A stretch of 64,000 nucleotides of DNA, from assembly GCF_017916515.1 (NCBI RefSeq), contig NZ_JAFMTA010000001.1, forward strand, positions 806,001-870,000. Direction: 5' to 3'. The notes beneath the pieces are model-generated. The model did no database searches and was not told the origin of the DNA. It worked only from the letters and a program-made list of their open reading frames with translations. Shown here piece by piece: positions 26,178 through 35,826 of this stretch; position 1 is the stretch's first letter; each line of letters begins with the position of its first letter. A program made the translations under genes and the position numbers. Source of the DNA: Naasia sp. SYSU D00948. GTDB lineage: Bacteria > Actinomycetota > Actinomycetes > Actinomycetales > Microbacteriaceae.

Positions 26178-26213
26178 CCCTCGCCGCAGTAGTCGTTCCC
26201 ACCGCGGCGAGGG
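26178..26213. terminator. Bidirectional terminator between convergent genes
   Basis: 10-bp stem CCCTCGCCGC (26178-26187) / GCGGCGAGGG (26204-26213) with a 16-nt loop, between the convergent DUF4032 and rlmB genes. Confidence 0.7.
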
Positions 26214-26242
26214 CCCTCCTCGAGCGCCGGGGCGACGCCCTG

Positions 26243-27238
26243 TCAGCCGGCGGCGGCGTCCTCGGCGCGCAGCTTCGCGATCTCGTAGAGAGCGACGCTC
26301 GCGGCGATGCCCGCGTTCAGGGACTCCGTGTCGGCTGTGATCGGAATCGACACCACCGCGTCGCAGGTGTCGGTCACGAGCCGCGAGAGCCCCTTGCCCT
26401 CGCTGCCGACCACGACGACGAGAGGCCCGGTCGCGAGCTGAAGGCCGGGCAGGAGGGTGTCGCCGCCGGCGTCGAGGCCGACGATGAACAGCCCCCGCTC
26501 CTTCAGGGACTTGAGGGTGTTCGTCAGGTTGCTCGCCATCGCGACCGGGATCCGCGCCGCGGCCCCCGCGGACGTCTTCCAGGCCGCCGCGGTGAGACCC
26601 ACCGACCGGCGCTGCGGCACGATGACGCCCTGCCCGCCGAACGCCGCGATCGAGCGGATGACCGCACCGAGGTTCCGCGGGTCCGTCAGGCCGTCGACGG
26701 CGACGAGGAGCGGGATCTCGCCCCGGTCCTCGATCTGGTCCAGCAGCTCCAGCGGGTGCGCGTACTCGTAGGGCGGGATCTTCAGCGCGATGCCCTGGTG
26801 CACGGCGTCCTCGCCGGCGAGGCGGTCGAGCTCGGGACGCGTCACCTCGAGGAGCGGGATGTTGCGGTGCCCGGCGAGAGCGATCGCCTCGCGCACGCGG
26901 TCGTCCATCTCGATCCGCACCGCGATGTAGAGCGCCGTGGCGGGGATGCGCGCCCGCAGCGCTTCGACGACCGAGTTGCGGCCGCTGATCACCTCGGACT
27001 CGTCGCCGGCCTTGGGCCTCCGTGGCGGGCGGGCGGCAGGCGCCTTCTGGTTCCCCGAGCGCGCGGCGGCGCGCTCGGCGGCGGCCTTGCGCTTGCCGGC
27101 CGGGTGGTACTCCCGGTCCTCGGCCTTGGGGGTCGGGCCCTTGCCCTCGAGGGCCTTGCGGCCGTGGCCGCCCGTGCCGGCCTTGGGTCCCTTGCGGTTC
27201 TTGCGGACGGCTCCGGGCCGTCCCGGCTTATTCGCCAT
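26243..27238 (-). CDS. rlmB: 23S rRNA (guanosine-2'-O)-methyltransferase RlmB
   Basis: 331 aa from the ATG at 27238. A long basic, low-complexity N-terminus (1-80) is followed by the SpoU substrate-binding domain (GRNSVVEALRARIPA) and the SPOUT knot with its three motifs: DGLTDPRNLGAVIRSI, VVVVGSEGKGLSRL and SIPITADTESLNAGIAASVALYE. It methylates the ribose of the 23S rRNA P-loop guanosine (G2251 in E. coli). The first codons overlap the end of cysS by 11 bp, so they are translated together at the end of the carD-ispDF-cysS-rlmB cluster. Confidence 0.94.
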   Translation of the reverse strand: MANKPGRPGAVRKNRKGPKAGTGGHGRKALEGKGPTPKAEDREYHPAGKRKAAAERAAARSGNQKAPAARPPRRPKAGDESEVISGRNSVVEALRARIPATALYIAVRIEMDDRVREAIALAGHRNIPLLEVTRPELDRLAGEDAVHQGIALKIPPYEYAHPLELLDQIEDRGEIPLLVAVDGLTDPRNLGAVIRSIAAFGGQGVIVPQRRSVGLTAAAWKTSAGAAARIPVAMASNLTNTLKSLKERGLFIVGLDAGGDTLLPGLQLATGPLVVVVGSEGKGLSRLVTDTCDAVVSIPITADTESLNAGIAASVALYEIAKLRAEDAAAG

Positions 27239-28661
27239 CGATGCTCCACTGTGTGCCGGCAGGGGTGTCCTCGAGGGCGATGCCCGCCTCCGCGAGGTCG
27301 TTCCGGATGCGGTCGGCGCGGGCGAAGTCGCGGCCGGACCGCGCCTCCTGCCGCTCCTCGAGAAGGCGCTCGACGAGCGCGCGCAGGGCATCGGCCGCGG
27401 GACCGGCGCCGGTCGACGCCCACTGCGGGTCACCGGGATCGATGCCGAGAACGCGCACCATCGCGAGGACCTCCGCGCGGCGCTCCGCAACGACGTCGAG
27501 GTTCCGTGCATCGAGGGCGGCGTTGCCCGTCCTGACCGTCTCGTGCAGCACCGCGAACGCGCCGGGGGTCGACAGGTCGTCGTCGAGCGCGTCGGCGAAG
27601 GCGGCAGGGACCGTGTCGGCGCGGTCCGACCCGACGCCCGCGCGCTCGAGCGCGAGCGCGGAGCGGTCGAGGAAGGTGCGGATGCGCTCGTAGGCCGCGT
27701 CCGCCTCGAGCAGCGCGCCCTGGTGGTAGTCGAGGGTCGAGCGGTAGTGGGTCGCGGCCAGGTAGTAGCGGACGACGACGGGCCGTGCCTCGGCCAGGAA
27801 GTCGGCGGCGAAGATCGAGTTGCCGAGCGACTTGGACATCTTCTGCCCGTCGACCGTGACGAGGCCGTTGTGCACCCAGTAGCCGGCGAACGCGTCGCCC
27901 GCCGCCGTCGACTGGGCGAGCTCGTTCTCGTGATGCGGGAAGCGGAGATCGAGTCCGCCGCCGTGGATGTCGAAGGCGCGGCCGAGGTAGCGCGCGGACA
28001 TCGCGGAGCACTCGATGTGCCAGCCGGGACGTCCCGGACCCCACGGCGACGGCCAGGAGGCCGACTCCGGCTCGTCCTCCTTGCGTCCCTTCCACAGCGC
28101 GAAGTCGCGCGGGTCGCGCTTGCCGCGCGGGTCCGCGTCCTCGGCGGCGACCATGTCCGCCGACGCCTGCCGGGTGAGCGAGCCGTAGGAGGGCCAGCTC
28201 AGGGTGTCGAAGTACACGTCGCCGGACCCGTCGGGGGCGGGGTAGGCGTGGCCGGCGTCGATCAGGCGCTGGATCAGCTCCTGCATCTGCTGCACGCTCG
28301 CGGTCGCGCGCGGCTCGTAGGTCGGCGGGAGGATGCCGAGCCGGTTGTAGGCGTTCGTGAACTCGAGCTCGTACCGGTACGCGAGCGCCCACCACTGCTC
28401 GCCGTCGGTGTCGCCCGGCTTCGCCGCGAACGCGAGGATCTTGTCGTCGATGTCCGTCACGTTGCGCACGAGCGTGACGCGATAGCCGCGGTAGCCGAGC
28501 CAGCGGCGCCAGAGGTCGTACACGAGGGCAGAGCGCAGGTGCCCGATGTGCGGGGACGACTGGACGGTGGGTCCGCACACGTACATCCCGACCTCGCCGG
28601 GGACGAGGGGCTCCAGCTCCCGGAGGCGGGCCTCCAGGGAGTCGTACAGTCGGACGGGCAC
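27228..28661 (-). CDS. cysS: Cysteinyl-tRNA synthetase
   Basis: 477 aa. Class I synthetase: [16 protein letters not shown] contains the zinc-binding Cys and the HIGH motif; [10 protein letters not shown] and [18 protein letters not shown] carry the other zinc ligands and the cysteine-binding site; KMSKSLGN is the KMSKS loop. The usual helical anticodon-binding domain follows, with [15 protein letters not shown] at the end. It charges tRNA-Cys. It lies 9 bp downstream of ispDF. Confidence 0.96.
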   Translation of the reverse strand: MPVRLYDSLEARLRELEPLVPGEVGMYVCGPTVQSSPHIGHLRSALVYDLWRRWLGYRGYRVTLVRNVTDIDDKILAFAAKPGDTDGEQWWALAYRYELEFTNAYNRLGILPPTYEPRATASVQQMQELIQRLIDAGHAYPAPDGSGDVYFDTLSWPSYGSLTRQASADMVAAEDADPRGKRDPRDFALWKGRKEDEPESASWPSPWGPGRPGWHIECSAMSARYLGRAFDIHGGGLDLRFPHHENELAQSTAAGDAFAGYWVHNGLVTVDGQKMSKSLGNSIFAADFLAEARPVVVRYYLAATHYRSTLDYHQGALLEADAAYERIRTFLDRSALALERAGVGSDRADTVPAAFADALDDDLSTPGAFAVLHETVRTGNAALDARNLDVVAERRAEVLAMVRVLGIDPGDPQWASTGAGPAADALRALVERLLEERQEARSGRDFARADRIRNDLAEAGIALEDTPAGTQWSIDGE

Positions 28662-28670
28662 GGATCCAGC

Positions 28671-29828
28671 TTAGGGATCGCGGCGAGCGCCCGGACGGAC
28701 GAGCGCCGTCGCGACGGCCGTGACGCCCTCGCCGCGGCCAGCGAAGCCGAGGCCGTCCGTCGTCGTGGCGGCCAGGCTGACGGGTGCGCCGACCACCGCC
28801 GTGAGCGCGTCCTGCGCCTCCTCGCGGCGCCCGGCCAGGCGAGGCCGGTTTCCGATCACCTGCACGGCGACGTTGCCGGGCTCCCAGCCCGCCTCGGCGA
28901 GCAGGGCGACGGTGGCGCGGAGGAAGACGTCGCCGGTCGCGTTCTCGAAGCGCGGATCGGCCGTGCCGAAGCGGGAGCCCATGTCGCCGAGCCCGGCGGC
29001 GGAGAGCAGCGCGTCGCAGATCGCGTGGGCGACCGCATCGCCGTCGCTGTGTCCCGCGAGTCCGGTCTCGCCCGGCCACTCCAGGAGCGCGAGCCGCAGC
29101 GGGGCGTCACCGCCGAAGGCGTGCACGTCGATGCCGATCCCGGTCCTCGGGCTGCCGGCGAGGAGCAGCTCGGCCCGGCGCAGGTCGTCCTCGGTCGTGA
29201 TCTTGAAGGCGAGGGGCGACCCGGGGATGACCCGGACTCCGCGCCCGGACGCGGTGAACACGGCGGCGTCGTCGGTGTGCTCGTCCGAGACCGACGCGTA
29301 CGCGGCGTCGAGCTCGGCCCGCGGGAACCCCTGCGGGGTCTGCACGGCGGAGAGACGGCTGCGGTCGACGGTCTCGAGGACCCGGGCGTCCGCGTCCACC
29401 CGCTTGATGGTGTCGGCGACCGGCAGCCCCGGCACGACCCCGGCTCCGCTGCTCTCGACCGCGGCGACGACCCGCTCGAACTGGCGGGCCGGTGTCAGCG
29501 CCCGCGCGGCGTCGTGGACCAGCACGGTCCGGACCGACGGCGCCAGCGCGGCGAGGCCCGCGACCACCGATTCCTGACGGGAGGCGCCGCCGCGGACGAC
29601 GCGGAGCGACCGGAAGCCGGAGGCGAGTGTGCGGGTCTCGTCCTCGCGCCCCTCTGGAACGACGGCGACGACCTGCGGCTCGGGCTCCATCGCGCGGATG
29701 CCGTCGAATGCCCGGGCGAGCATGGATCGGCCCGCCACCGGCACGAATGCCTTGGGCACGCCGAGGCCGAGGCGCGATCCCGCCCCGGCAGCGACGAGCA
29801 CCACCCCGACCGTGGGGTCCGCGCTCAT
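28671..29828 (-). CDS. ispDF: Bifunctional IspD-IspF enzyme of the MEP isoprenoid pathway
   Basis: 385 aa. Residues 1-225 are the IspD cytidylyltransferase: [20 protein letters not shown] (CTP loop), [15 protein letters not shown] and FKITTEDDL. Residues 226-385 are Isp[13 protein letters not shown] with the zinc Asp/His, [28 protein letters not shown], and [12 protein letters not shown] at the end. It catalyses the conversion of MEP to CDP-ME and, after IspE, the cyclodiphosphate step. The fused form occurs in several bacterial groups, including Microbacteriaceae. The gene follows carD after 10 bp, an arrangement conserved in actinobacteria. Confidence 0.96.
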   Translation of the reverse strand: MSADPTVGVVLVAAGAGSRLGLGVPKAFVPVAGRSMLARAFDGIRAMEPEPQVVAVVPEGREDETRTLASGFRSLRVVRGGASRQESVVAGLAALAPSVRTVLVHDAARALTPARQFERVVAAVESSGAGVVPGLPVADTIKRVDADARVLETVDRSRLSAVQTPQGFPRAELDAAYASVSDEHTDDAAVFTASGRGVRVIPGSPLAFKITTEDDLRRAELLLAGSPRTGIGIDVHAFGGDAPLRLALLEWPGETGLAGHSDGDAVAHAICDALLSAAGLGDMGSRFGTADPRFENATGDVFLRATVALLAEAGWEPGNVAVQVIGNRPRLAGRREEAQDALTAVVGAPVSLAATTTDGLGFAGRGEGVTAVATALVRPGARRDP

Positions 29829-29838
29829 CGCGGGAGGC

Positions 29839-30321
29839 TCAGGAGGCGAGGACCTCGTCGAGGACCATGGACGCCTTGTCCTCGTCGGTCTTCTCGGCGA
29901 GGGCGAGCTCGGAGATCAGGATCTGGCGAGCCTTCGCGAGCATGCGCTTCTCGCCGGCGGAGAGGCCGCGGTCCTGGTCGCGGCGCCAGAGATCGCGGAC
30001 GACCTCGGAGACCTTGATCACATCGCCCGAGGCGAGCTTCTCGAGGTTCGCCTTGTAGCGGCGGGACCAGTTGGTCGGCTCCTCGGTGAAGGGGGCGCGC
30101 AGCACCTCGAAGACCCGATCCAGGCCCTCCTTGCCGATGACGTCGCGGACGCCCACGAGGTCGACGTTGTCCGCCGGGACCTCGATGGTCAGGTCTCCCT
30201 GCGTCACATTCAGCTTGAGGTAGACCTTCTCTTCGCCCTTCACCATCCTCTTCTTGACCTCAGTGATGGTTGCCGCCCCGTGATGGGGGTACACGACAGT
30301 CTCGCCGACCTCGAAAAGCAT
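29839..30321 (-). CDS. carD: CarD-family RNA-polymerase-binding regulator
   Basis: 160 aa. The N-terminal Tudor-like RNA-polymerase interaction domain ([20 protein letters not shown] to about residue 60) is followed by a basic helical domain with [17 protein letters not shown] and a conserved Trp region ([18 protein letters not shown]). CarD binds the RNA polymerase beta subunit and stabilises open promoter complexes, especially at rRNA promoters. First gene of the carD-ispDF-cysS-rlmB cluster; the promoter should lie in 30322-30489. Confidence 0.95.
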   Translation of the reverse strand: MLFEVGETVVYPHHGAATITEVKKRMVKGEEKVYLKLNVTQGDLTIEVPADNVDLVGVRDVIGKEGLDRVFEVLRAPFTEEPTNWSRRYKANLEKLASGDVIKVSEVVRDLWRRDQDRGLSAGEKRMLAKARQILISELALAEKTDEDKASMVLDEVLAS

Positions 30322-30489
30322 GGGTGATGAGTCCTTTCGACCGGCCAGAAGTCTAGCACAGAGGCCGATTCGGAGCCCCCGGGGTCACCAGGCGGGCGCA
30401 GCCCGTGCAGTAGGCTCAGGAACGCTGACCGCGCCCCGAAGCTGCCTGGATGAGGCACCGGTGGACGCGGGAACGCCGGGAGGAAGACA

Positions 30490-31104
30490 GTGCTCAAGGT
30501 TCGCGCGGCGGTGTCCGCCCTGCTCGCGGCCGTGCTGGCCATCGCCGTCGCGGGGTGCTCGTTCACGAACGGGAACATCATCCTTCCCCGCAAGTACGAC
30601 CCGAGCGACGGTGTCAGCGCCGAAGTGGGCAACCTCGCCGTGCGCAACGCCCTGCTGGTGAGCGAGGCCGGCGAGCGCGCGTCCCTGGTCATCTCCGTCG
30701 CGAACCCGACCTCGGAGTCGCAGCCGCTGAGCGTGCAGTTCGAGGGCACGGCGGGCCGCACCACCATCGATCTGACGATCCCGGGGCAGTCGACCGTCAC
30801 CTACGGCTACGGCGACAGCGACCAGATCGTGCTCGAGGGCATCGACACCATCCCGGGAGCCCTGTTCCCGGTCTACTTCCAGAGCGGCTCGTCGGAGGGA
30901 TCCGAGGTCCGCGTCCCGGTGCTCGACACGGTCCTCGAGGAGTACCGGACGCTCACGCCGAGTCCGTCCCCCACGCCTTCGCCCACGGCATCCCCGATCC
31001 CGGCTCCGACGCCGACCGAGGGAACCATCCCGGACGGCGACAACACCGGCGAGACCGACCCGGGCGACTCCGTCGACTCGGGCGAAGAGGGCACCAGCGA
31101 GTAA
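30490..31104 (+). CDS. Secreted lipoprotein of unknown function
   Basis: 204 aa from a GTG at 30490. The N-terminus has a lipobox, AVAGC with Cys at about residue 21, after the hydrophobic run LLAAVLAIAVAG. The middle is a beta-sandwich-like domain (SLVISVANPTSESQPLSV) and the C-terminal third is a Pro/Ser/Thr-rich, acidic linker. It is divergent from carD and convergent with regX3. Similar small lipoproteins accompany carD in related actinobacteria, but I know no assigned function. Confidence 0.8.
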   Translation: MLKVRAAVSALLAAVLAIAVAGCSFTNGNIILPRKYDPSDGVSAEVGNLAVRNALLVSEAGERASLVISVANPTSESQPLSVQFEGTAGRTTIDLTIPGQSTVTYGYGDSDQIVLEGIDTIPGALFPVYFQSGSSEGSEVRVPVLDTVLEEYRTLTPSPSPTPSPTASPIPAPTPTEGTIPDGDNTGETDPGDSVDSGEEGTSE

Positions 31105-31209
31105 GCGTCGTGGGGGCGTCGCGATCGATCGGTGGCGCCCCGCCGCGAGTGGAGGCCGCTCGACGGACGGCCGCGTCGGCGGGCGCAGCGGCGGCTTAGC
31201 GCCTGCGGC

Positions 31210-31899
31210 TCAGACCGCTGCGGCGTCCTCGAACCGGTAGCCGAGCCCTCGCACGGTCACGAGCAGCGCCGGCTCGGACGGGTTCTCCTCGATCTTCGCG
31301 CGCAGCCGCTTGATGTGCACGTCGAGGGTCTTGGTGTCCCCGAAGTAGTCGGCTCCCCACACCCGGTCGATGAGCTGCCCGCGGGTCAGCACGCGTCCCG
31401 CGTTCCGCATCAGCATCTCGAGCAGGTCGAATTCCTTCAGCGGCATGGCCACCGGCGCGCCGTGCACGCTCACCAGGTGGCGCTCGACGTCCATCCGGAT
31501 CGGGCCCACGTGCAGCACGCTCTGGACCTCCTCCGGCTCTACCTGCCGGCGGAGGACGGCACGGATGCGGGCGAGGAGCTCCCGCGTGGAATACGGCTTC
31601 GTGACGTAGTCGTCCGCGCCGAGCTCCAGCCCCACGACGATGTCGACCTCGGAGTCCTTCGCCGTCACCATGATGATCGGCACGGACGAGCGCGCGCGCA
31701 GCTCCCGGCAGACCTCGGTCCCGGGCAGGCCCGGGAGCATGAGGTCGAGCAGCACCAGGTCGGCGCCGTCACGGCCGAACTCCGTCAGGGCGGACGGCCC
31801 GTCCTCGGCGACCGCCACCTCGTAGCCCTCCCGCTCGAGCAGGAAGGCGAGAGGCTCGCTCAGTGCGGGCTCGTCCTCGACGAGGAGGATGCGGGTCAC
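31210..31899 (-). CDS. regX3: OmpR-type response regulator RegX3
   Basis: 229 aa from a GTG at 31899, overlapping the kinase stop by 4 bp (GTGA). The receiver domain has RILLVEDEP (acidic pocket), LVLLDLMLPG (phospho-acceptor Asp near residue 52), MVTAKDS and Lys in YVTKPYS. The winged-helix domain contains KEFDLLEML, VWGADYFGDTKTLDVHIKRL and VRGLGYRFE. Together with the overlapping kinase and the nearby phoU this identifies the SenX3-RegX3 phosphate-starvation system, which activates the pst genes in actinobacteria. Confidence 0.93.
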   Translation of the reverse strand: MTRILLVEDEPALSEPLAFLLEREGYEVAVAEDGPSALTEFGRDGADLVLLDLMLPGLPGTEVCRELRARSSVPIIMVTAKDSEVDIVVGLELGADDYVTKPYSTRELLARIRAVLRRQVEPEEVQSVLHVGPIRMDVERHLVSVHGAPVAMPLKEFDLLEMLMRNAGRVLTRGQLIDRVWGADYFGDTKTLDVHIKRLRAKIEENPSEPALLVTVRGLGYRFEDAAAV

Positions 31900-33053
31900 G
31901 CTGACTCCAATCCGAGCGCTGCCGCTCGTGCTTCCGAGGCCGCCGGGATGCGGAGGGTGAAGGTCGACCCGCGCCCCGGCTGCGACCACAGGCGGACCTC
32001 GCCGCCGTGGTTCTGTACGACGTGCTTGACGATGGCGAGGCCCAGGCCGGACCCGCCCGTGTTGCGGGATCGAGCCCGGTCGACGCGGTAGAACCGCTCG
32101 AAGACGCGGTCGCGGTCCTCCTCGGCGATGCCGATCCCCTGGTCGGTGACGGCGATCTCGACGAGGTCGTCGACGCGCCGCACCCCCACGCCGATGCGGC
32201 CGCCGTCGGGCGAGTACTGGATCGCGTTCGCGATGAGGTTGTGCACCGCCATGATGAGGAGCGCCTCGTCGCCGTAGACGGTGGTCCGCTTCTCCCCGCC
32301 GCGCCGCACCTCGATCCGGTGGGCGGCGGCCGCGACGGAGTTCTGGTCGATCGCGGACGCGACGACGTGGTCGATGTGGACGAGTTCCGGCGACTTGAGC
32401 GCGTCGGCTGCCTGCAGACGGGACAGGTCGATGATCTCCTGCGTGATCCTGCTGAGCCGCTGTGCCTCGGTGGACATCCGGGCGGCGAAGCGCCGGACGC
32501 CCTGGGGGTCGTCCGCCGCGCTGTCGAGGGCCTCGGAGAGGAGCGTGATGGCGCCGATCGGCGTCTTCAGCTCGTGGCTGATGTTCGCGACGAAGTCGCG
32601 CCGCACCTCCTCCAGGCGCAGCGCCTCCGACCTGTCCTCGACCAGGAGCAGCACGTAGCGGATGCCGAGACGGGCCGCGCGGACGACCACCGGTCGCGCC
32701 GCGCTGCCGAACGGACCGCGGGACAGGCTCAGCTCGCGCACGACCGGACCGTCACCGCGCCGGACCTCCTCCACGAGGTCGACGAGCGCCTGGGAGAGCA
32801 GCGCCCGCGCGTGCACGAGCCCGAGCGCGGCCGCTCCCGGGGAGTGCTTCACCACCGTGTTGGACGGGTCGACCACGAGGGCGGGCGCGCCCAGGGCGTC
32901 CAGCATCCCTTCGACGCCGTCCGGCACGTCCTCGGTCGCGGCCTCCGCCGCTTCGTGTCCGCGGCGCACGGAGAGCACGACCAGGAGCGTCAGACCTGTG
33001 CCCGCGGCAAGGCCGAAGAGCATGGCCAGAGGCACCAGCCACGCTGATTGCAT
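31896..33053 (-). CDS. senX3: Sensor histidine kinase SenX3
   Basis: 385 aa. One N-terminal membrane segment (WLVPLAMLFGLAAGTGLTLL), a PAS-like region (about 45-140), the phospho-acceptor H-box ISHELKTPIGAITLL, N-box HNLIANAIQYS, G1 VTDQGIGIAEED, F-box VFERFYRVD and G2 GSGLGLAIVKHV. This layout, a short membrane anchor plus PAS and kinase domains, is that of SenX3/PhoR, which monitors phosphate through the Pst transporter and PhoU. It is divergent from phoU, with a regulatory inverted repeat between them. Confidence 0.93.
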   Translation of the reverse strand: MQSAWLVPLAMLFGLAAGTGLTLLVVLSVRRGHEAAEAATEDVPDGVEGMLDALGAPALVVDPSNTVVKHSPGAAALGLVHARALLSQALVDLVEEVRRGDGPVVRELSLSRGPFGSAARPVVVRAARLGIRYVLLLVEDRSEALRLEEVRRDFVANISHELKTPIGAITLLSEALDSAADDPQGVRRFAARMSTEAQRLSRITQEIIDLSRLQAADALKSPELVHIDHVVASAIDQNSVAAAAHRIEVRRGGEKRTTVYGDEALLIMAVHNLIANAIQYSPDGGRIGVGVRRVDDLVEIAVTDQGIGIAEEDRDRVFERFYRVDRARSRNTGGSGLGLAIVKHVVQNHGGEVRLWSQPGRGSTFTLRIPAASEARAAALGLESA

Positions 33054-33121
33054 GATGCCTAGAATATGAGGACCTTTTCCCCCGCCCGGTGCCTCCTCCG
33101 ATCAGAGGGGCCGAGTTGGGC

Positions 33122-33157
33122 GAAGGTTCAGCACAGCGGCACCTGCCGTTAACCTTC
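33122..33157. promoter_or_regulatory. Inverted repeat in the senX3-phoU divergent promoter region
   Basis: GAAGGTT (33122-33128) and AACCTTC (33151-33157) are perfect 7-bp inverted arms 22 bp apart, with GTTCAGC and GTTAACC resembling PHO-box half-sites. RegX3 autoregulation is plausible but inferred. Confidence 0.4.
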
Positions 33158-33208
33158 CCGCCGGAGACTGGCAGGCCGACGGCGGCGGGCGCCGGGGAGG
33201 GAACAGGC

Positions 33209-33862
33209 ATGCGCGAGGTCTTTCAGGAGCAGTTGACCGACGTCCGGGAGCGGCTCGTCACGATCGCGGAACTCGTCGCGGTCTCGATCGAGCGCGCCAC
33301 GGCCGCGTTCAACGACTCGGACGTGAGCCTCGCCGAGCAGGTGATCGCCGACGACCACCAGATCGACGAGCTGGCGCTCGGCCTCGACGAGCTGGCGATC
33401 AACATCCTCGCCCGGCAGCAGCCCGTCGCCCGCGACCTGCGCATCGTCGTGAGTGCGCTGCGGATCAGCGCGAGCCTCGAGCGGATGGGCGACCTCAGCT
33501 CGCACATCGCGCAGCTGGCTCGCTACCGCTTCCCGGACAAAGTCGTGCCGAAGAGCCTGCGCAGCACCTTCGCCGAGATGGGCCGGCTCGACGTGAGCCT
33601 CGCCCGCAAGGTCGTGGAGCTCCTCCGTACGGAGGACGTCGAGCTGGCGGAGCAGATCCGCACCGAGGACGACAGCGTCGACGAGCTGCACCTCAGCGTC
33701 TTCGACAAGGTGCTCGGCGAGACGTGGAAGGGCGCCGCGGTCGACACGGTCGACGCCACCCTCGCGTCCCGCTACCACGAGCGCTTCGCCGACCACGCGG
33801 TCTCGATCGCGAAGAAGGTCCAGTACCTCGCGACCGGGGACTGGGTCGTCGCGTCCGTCTGA
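33209..33862 (+). CDS. phoU: Phosphate signalling protein PhoU
   Basis: 217 aa from the ATG at 33209, with GGGGAGGG upstream. It is all-helical with the two PhoU three-helix repeats: EQVIADDHQIDELALGLDE and EQIRTEDDSVDELHLSVFD carry the conserved E/D-x-x-x-D metal-cluster motifs. PhoU links the Pst transporter to the phosphate kinase and keeps RegX3 off when phosphate is plentiful. Divergent from senX3-regX3; the pst operon is 10 kb downstream. Confidence 0.95.
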   Translation: MREVFQEQLTDVRERLVTIAELVAVSIERATAAFNDSDVSLAEQVIADDHQIDELALGLDELAINILARQQPVARDLRIVVSALRISASLERMGDLSSHIAQLARYRFPDKVVPKSLRSTFAEMGRLDVSLARKVVELLRTEDVELAEQIRTEDDSVDELHLSVFDKVLGETWKGAAVDTVDATLASRYHERFADHAVSIAKKVQYLATGDWVVASV

Positions 33863-33885
33863 CCCGGTCCCCGGCGCCCTCGTCC

Positions 33886-34177
33886 ATCGAGATGCCACGT
33901 GGTGCTGCCATCCGTCTCGGATGAGCGCACCAAGTGGCACTTCGACGTCCGCACGCGCACGGCAGGGTGCAGGGTCGCCCATCGAGATGCCACGTGGTGC
34001 TGCCATTCGGCCGGGATGGGAGGACCAAGTGGCACTTCGACGGCGTGTGACGGCGCGCGCGTGACACCGCGGTAGGGACGGTGCGCTGCGTCACGCGAAG
34101 TCGCGAAACGGGCACGCCCTCGAGGTGCCAGTCGGTGCTGTCATCGGCGCCGGATGGGAGCACCAGGTGGCATCTCG
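33886..34177. repeat. Three copies of a 60-bp palindromic extragenic repeat
   Basis: Copies at 33886-33945, 33981-34040 and 34120-34177 fill most of the 341-bp gap between phoU and gpmA. Each starts ATCGAGATGCCACGTGGTG or a variant and ends with its approximate reverse complement (ACCAAGTGGCACTTCGA), giving a hairpin of about 20 bp with a 12-15-nt loop. Copies 1 and 2 are nearly identical in the arms; copy 3 is diverged. This is a REP-like family. Since phoU and gpmA converge, the hairpins may also end transcription. Confidence 0.85.
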
Positions 34178-34203
34178 GCGGGAGGAGTGCCCGCCGCGCG
34201 GCG

Positions 34204-34959
34204 CTACTTCTTGGTGCCCTGGGCGGCGACCGCGGCGACGCCCGCGGCGGCCGCCTCCGGGTCGAGGTACTCGCCGCCGGGAACCGTCGGCCGGAAGTTC
34301 TCGTCGAGCTTGTAGACGAGGGGGACGCCGGTCGGCAGATTCAGGTTGGCGATGTCCTCGTCCGAGATGCCGTCGAGGTGCTTCACGAGCGCACGCAGCG
34401 AGTTGCCGTGCGCAGCGATGAGGACCGTCCTGCCCGCTCGCAGCTGCGGCTTGATCTCGATCTCCCAGTAGGGCAGGAAGCGGTCGATGACGTCCTTCAG
34501 CGCTTCCGTCTTCGGCAGGTCGGAGCCGAGGTCGGCGTAGCGGGGGTCGCCCGCCTGGGAGTACTCGTTGTCGTCCGAGATCTCGGGCGGCGGCACGTCG
34601 AACGAGCGGCGCCACGTCTTGAACTGCTCGGGGCCGTACTGCTCGAGGGTCGCCGCCTTGTCCTTGCCCTGCAGGTCGCCGTAGTGGCGCTCGTTGAGGC
34701 GCCAGGACCGCTTCGTCTCGAGCCAGAGCAGGTCCGCCTCGGACAGCGCGTAGTTCGCGGTCTGGATCGCGCGGCTGAGCAGGGACGTGTAGAGGATGTT
34801 CGGCACGATGCCGGACTCGCGGAGCAGCTCGCCTGCGCGGATCGCCTCCTTCACGCCCGTCTCCGACAGGCGGACGTCCACCCAGCCGGTGAACAGACCC
34901 TTCTCGTTCCACTCGCTGGAGCCGTGACGGAGCAGGACGAGCGTGTAGGGCGCTGGCAT
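34204..34959 (-). CDS. gpmA: 2,3-bisphosphoglycerate-dependent phosphoglycerate mutase
   Basis: 251 aa from the ATG at 34959 (the longer frame overlaps the neighbouring gene start). [20 protein letters not shown] carries the phospho-His RHG motif, [10 protein letters not shown] and [13 protein letters not shown] follow, and [11 protein letters not shown] contains the second active-site His. It interconverts 3- and 2-phosphoglycerate in glycolysis. Ends with an Ala-rich tail. Divergent from the methyltransferase-like gene with only 19 bp between starts. Confidence 0.95.
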   Translation of the reverse strand: MPAPYTLVLLRHGSSEWNEKGLFTGWVDVRLSETGVKEAIRAGELLRESGIVPNILYTSLLSRAIQTANYALSEADLLWLETKRSWRLNERHYGDLQGKDKAATLEQYGPEQFKTWRRSFDVPPPEISDDNEYSQAGDPRYADLGSDLPKTEALKDVIDRFLPYWEIEIKPQLRAGRTVLIAAHGNSLRALVKHLDGISDEDIANLNLPTGVPLVYKLDENFRPTVPGGEYLDPEAAAAGVAAVAAQGTKK

Positions 34960-34978
34960 GTCCCCTACCTTATTAGCC

Positions 34979-35764
34979 ATGCCGGAGGGCCGAGTGACCC
35001 GGGGCACGACCGGCACCAACCGGCTGCGCCGGGTCGACCGGTGGCTGGCCGCGCATCCGGCGTTCCTCCGGGCGGAGGCGCCCCTCGTCGTCGACCTCGG
35101 CTACGGGGCGGCGCCGTGGACCGCCGCCGAGCTCTTCGACCGGCTGCGGAGGGTGCGTCCGGACACGCGGGTCGTGGGCATCGAGATCGACCCGGAGCGC
35201 GTCGCGGCCGCCGAGCCCCATGCCCGCCCCGGGCTCGAGTTCCGGCTGGGCGGATTCGAGCTTCCGCTGCCGGACGCCCGCTCTCCCGACATCGTGCGCG
35301 CGCTCAACGTGCTCCGGCAGTACGAGGAGCACGAGGTGCCGGCGATCTGGCACCGGATGGCCGGCCGCCTCTCCCCCGCCGGTCTGCTGGTCGACGGCAC
35401 GAGCAACGAGGTGGGGCGAGTCGCGAGCTGGGTGGGGGTGACGGCGGCGGGACCCGAGACGTTCACCGTCTCCTTGCGGCTCGCGGGGCTCGAGCGTCCG
35501 AGCGTCGTGGCGGAGCGCCTTCCCAAAGCGCTCATCCACCGCAACGTGCCGGGTGAGCGGATCCACGCCCTGCTCGCGGACCTCGACCGGTTCTGGCTCC
35601 ACAGTGCCGGCTACGCCGAGTTCGGGCCGGTGCAGCACTGGCAGGAGACGGTCGCCCGCCTCGCGGCCGCCGGCTGGAGCGTCCTGACACCGCCGCGGCG
35701 CGTGCGGCTGGGCGAGCTCACCGTGCCCTGGACGGAGGTGGAGCCGCAGGGGTTCGCGTGGTGA
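34979..35764 (+). CDS. Class I SAM-dependent methyltransferase-like protein
   Basis: 261 aa. [17 protein letters not shown] is a motif I (glycine-rich SAM loop), [14 protein letters not shown] is motif II with the acidic ribose ligand, and [14 protein letters not shown] resembles motif IV. The C-terminal half has [20 protein letters not shown] and a Trp-rich end. The substrate is unknown. Close relatives are conserved beside gpmA in Microbacteriaceae to my knowledge, but none has an assigned role. The start was taken at the ATG at 34979; an in-frame ATG at 34958 is an alternative. Confidence 0.75.
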   Translation: MPEGRVTRGTTGTNRLRRVDRWLAAHPAFLRAEAPLVVDLGYGAAPWTAAELFDRLRRVRPDTRVVGIEIDPERVAAAEPHARPGLEFRLGGFELPLPDARSPDIVRALNVLRQYEEHEVPAIWHRMAGRLSPAGLLVDGTSNEVGRVASWVGVTAAGPETFTVSLRLAGLERPSVVAERLPKALIHRNVPGERIHALLADLDRFWLHSAGYAEFGPVQHWQETVARLAAAGWSVLTPPRRVRLGELTVPWTEVEPQGFAW

Positions 35765-35826
35765 CCCGTCACGTCGCCGCGCCGCCGAGCCGTCGCCGAT
35801 CGGCAGCACGAGGCGGATCGTGAGGA

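Noticed and set aside
26937-30017. 1026-aa plus-strand open frame across rlmB, cysS and ispDF
   Set aside because: It crosses three well-identified minus-strand genes and shows no family features.
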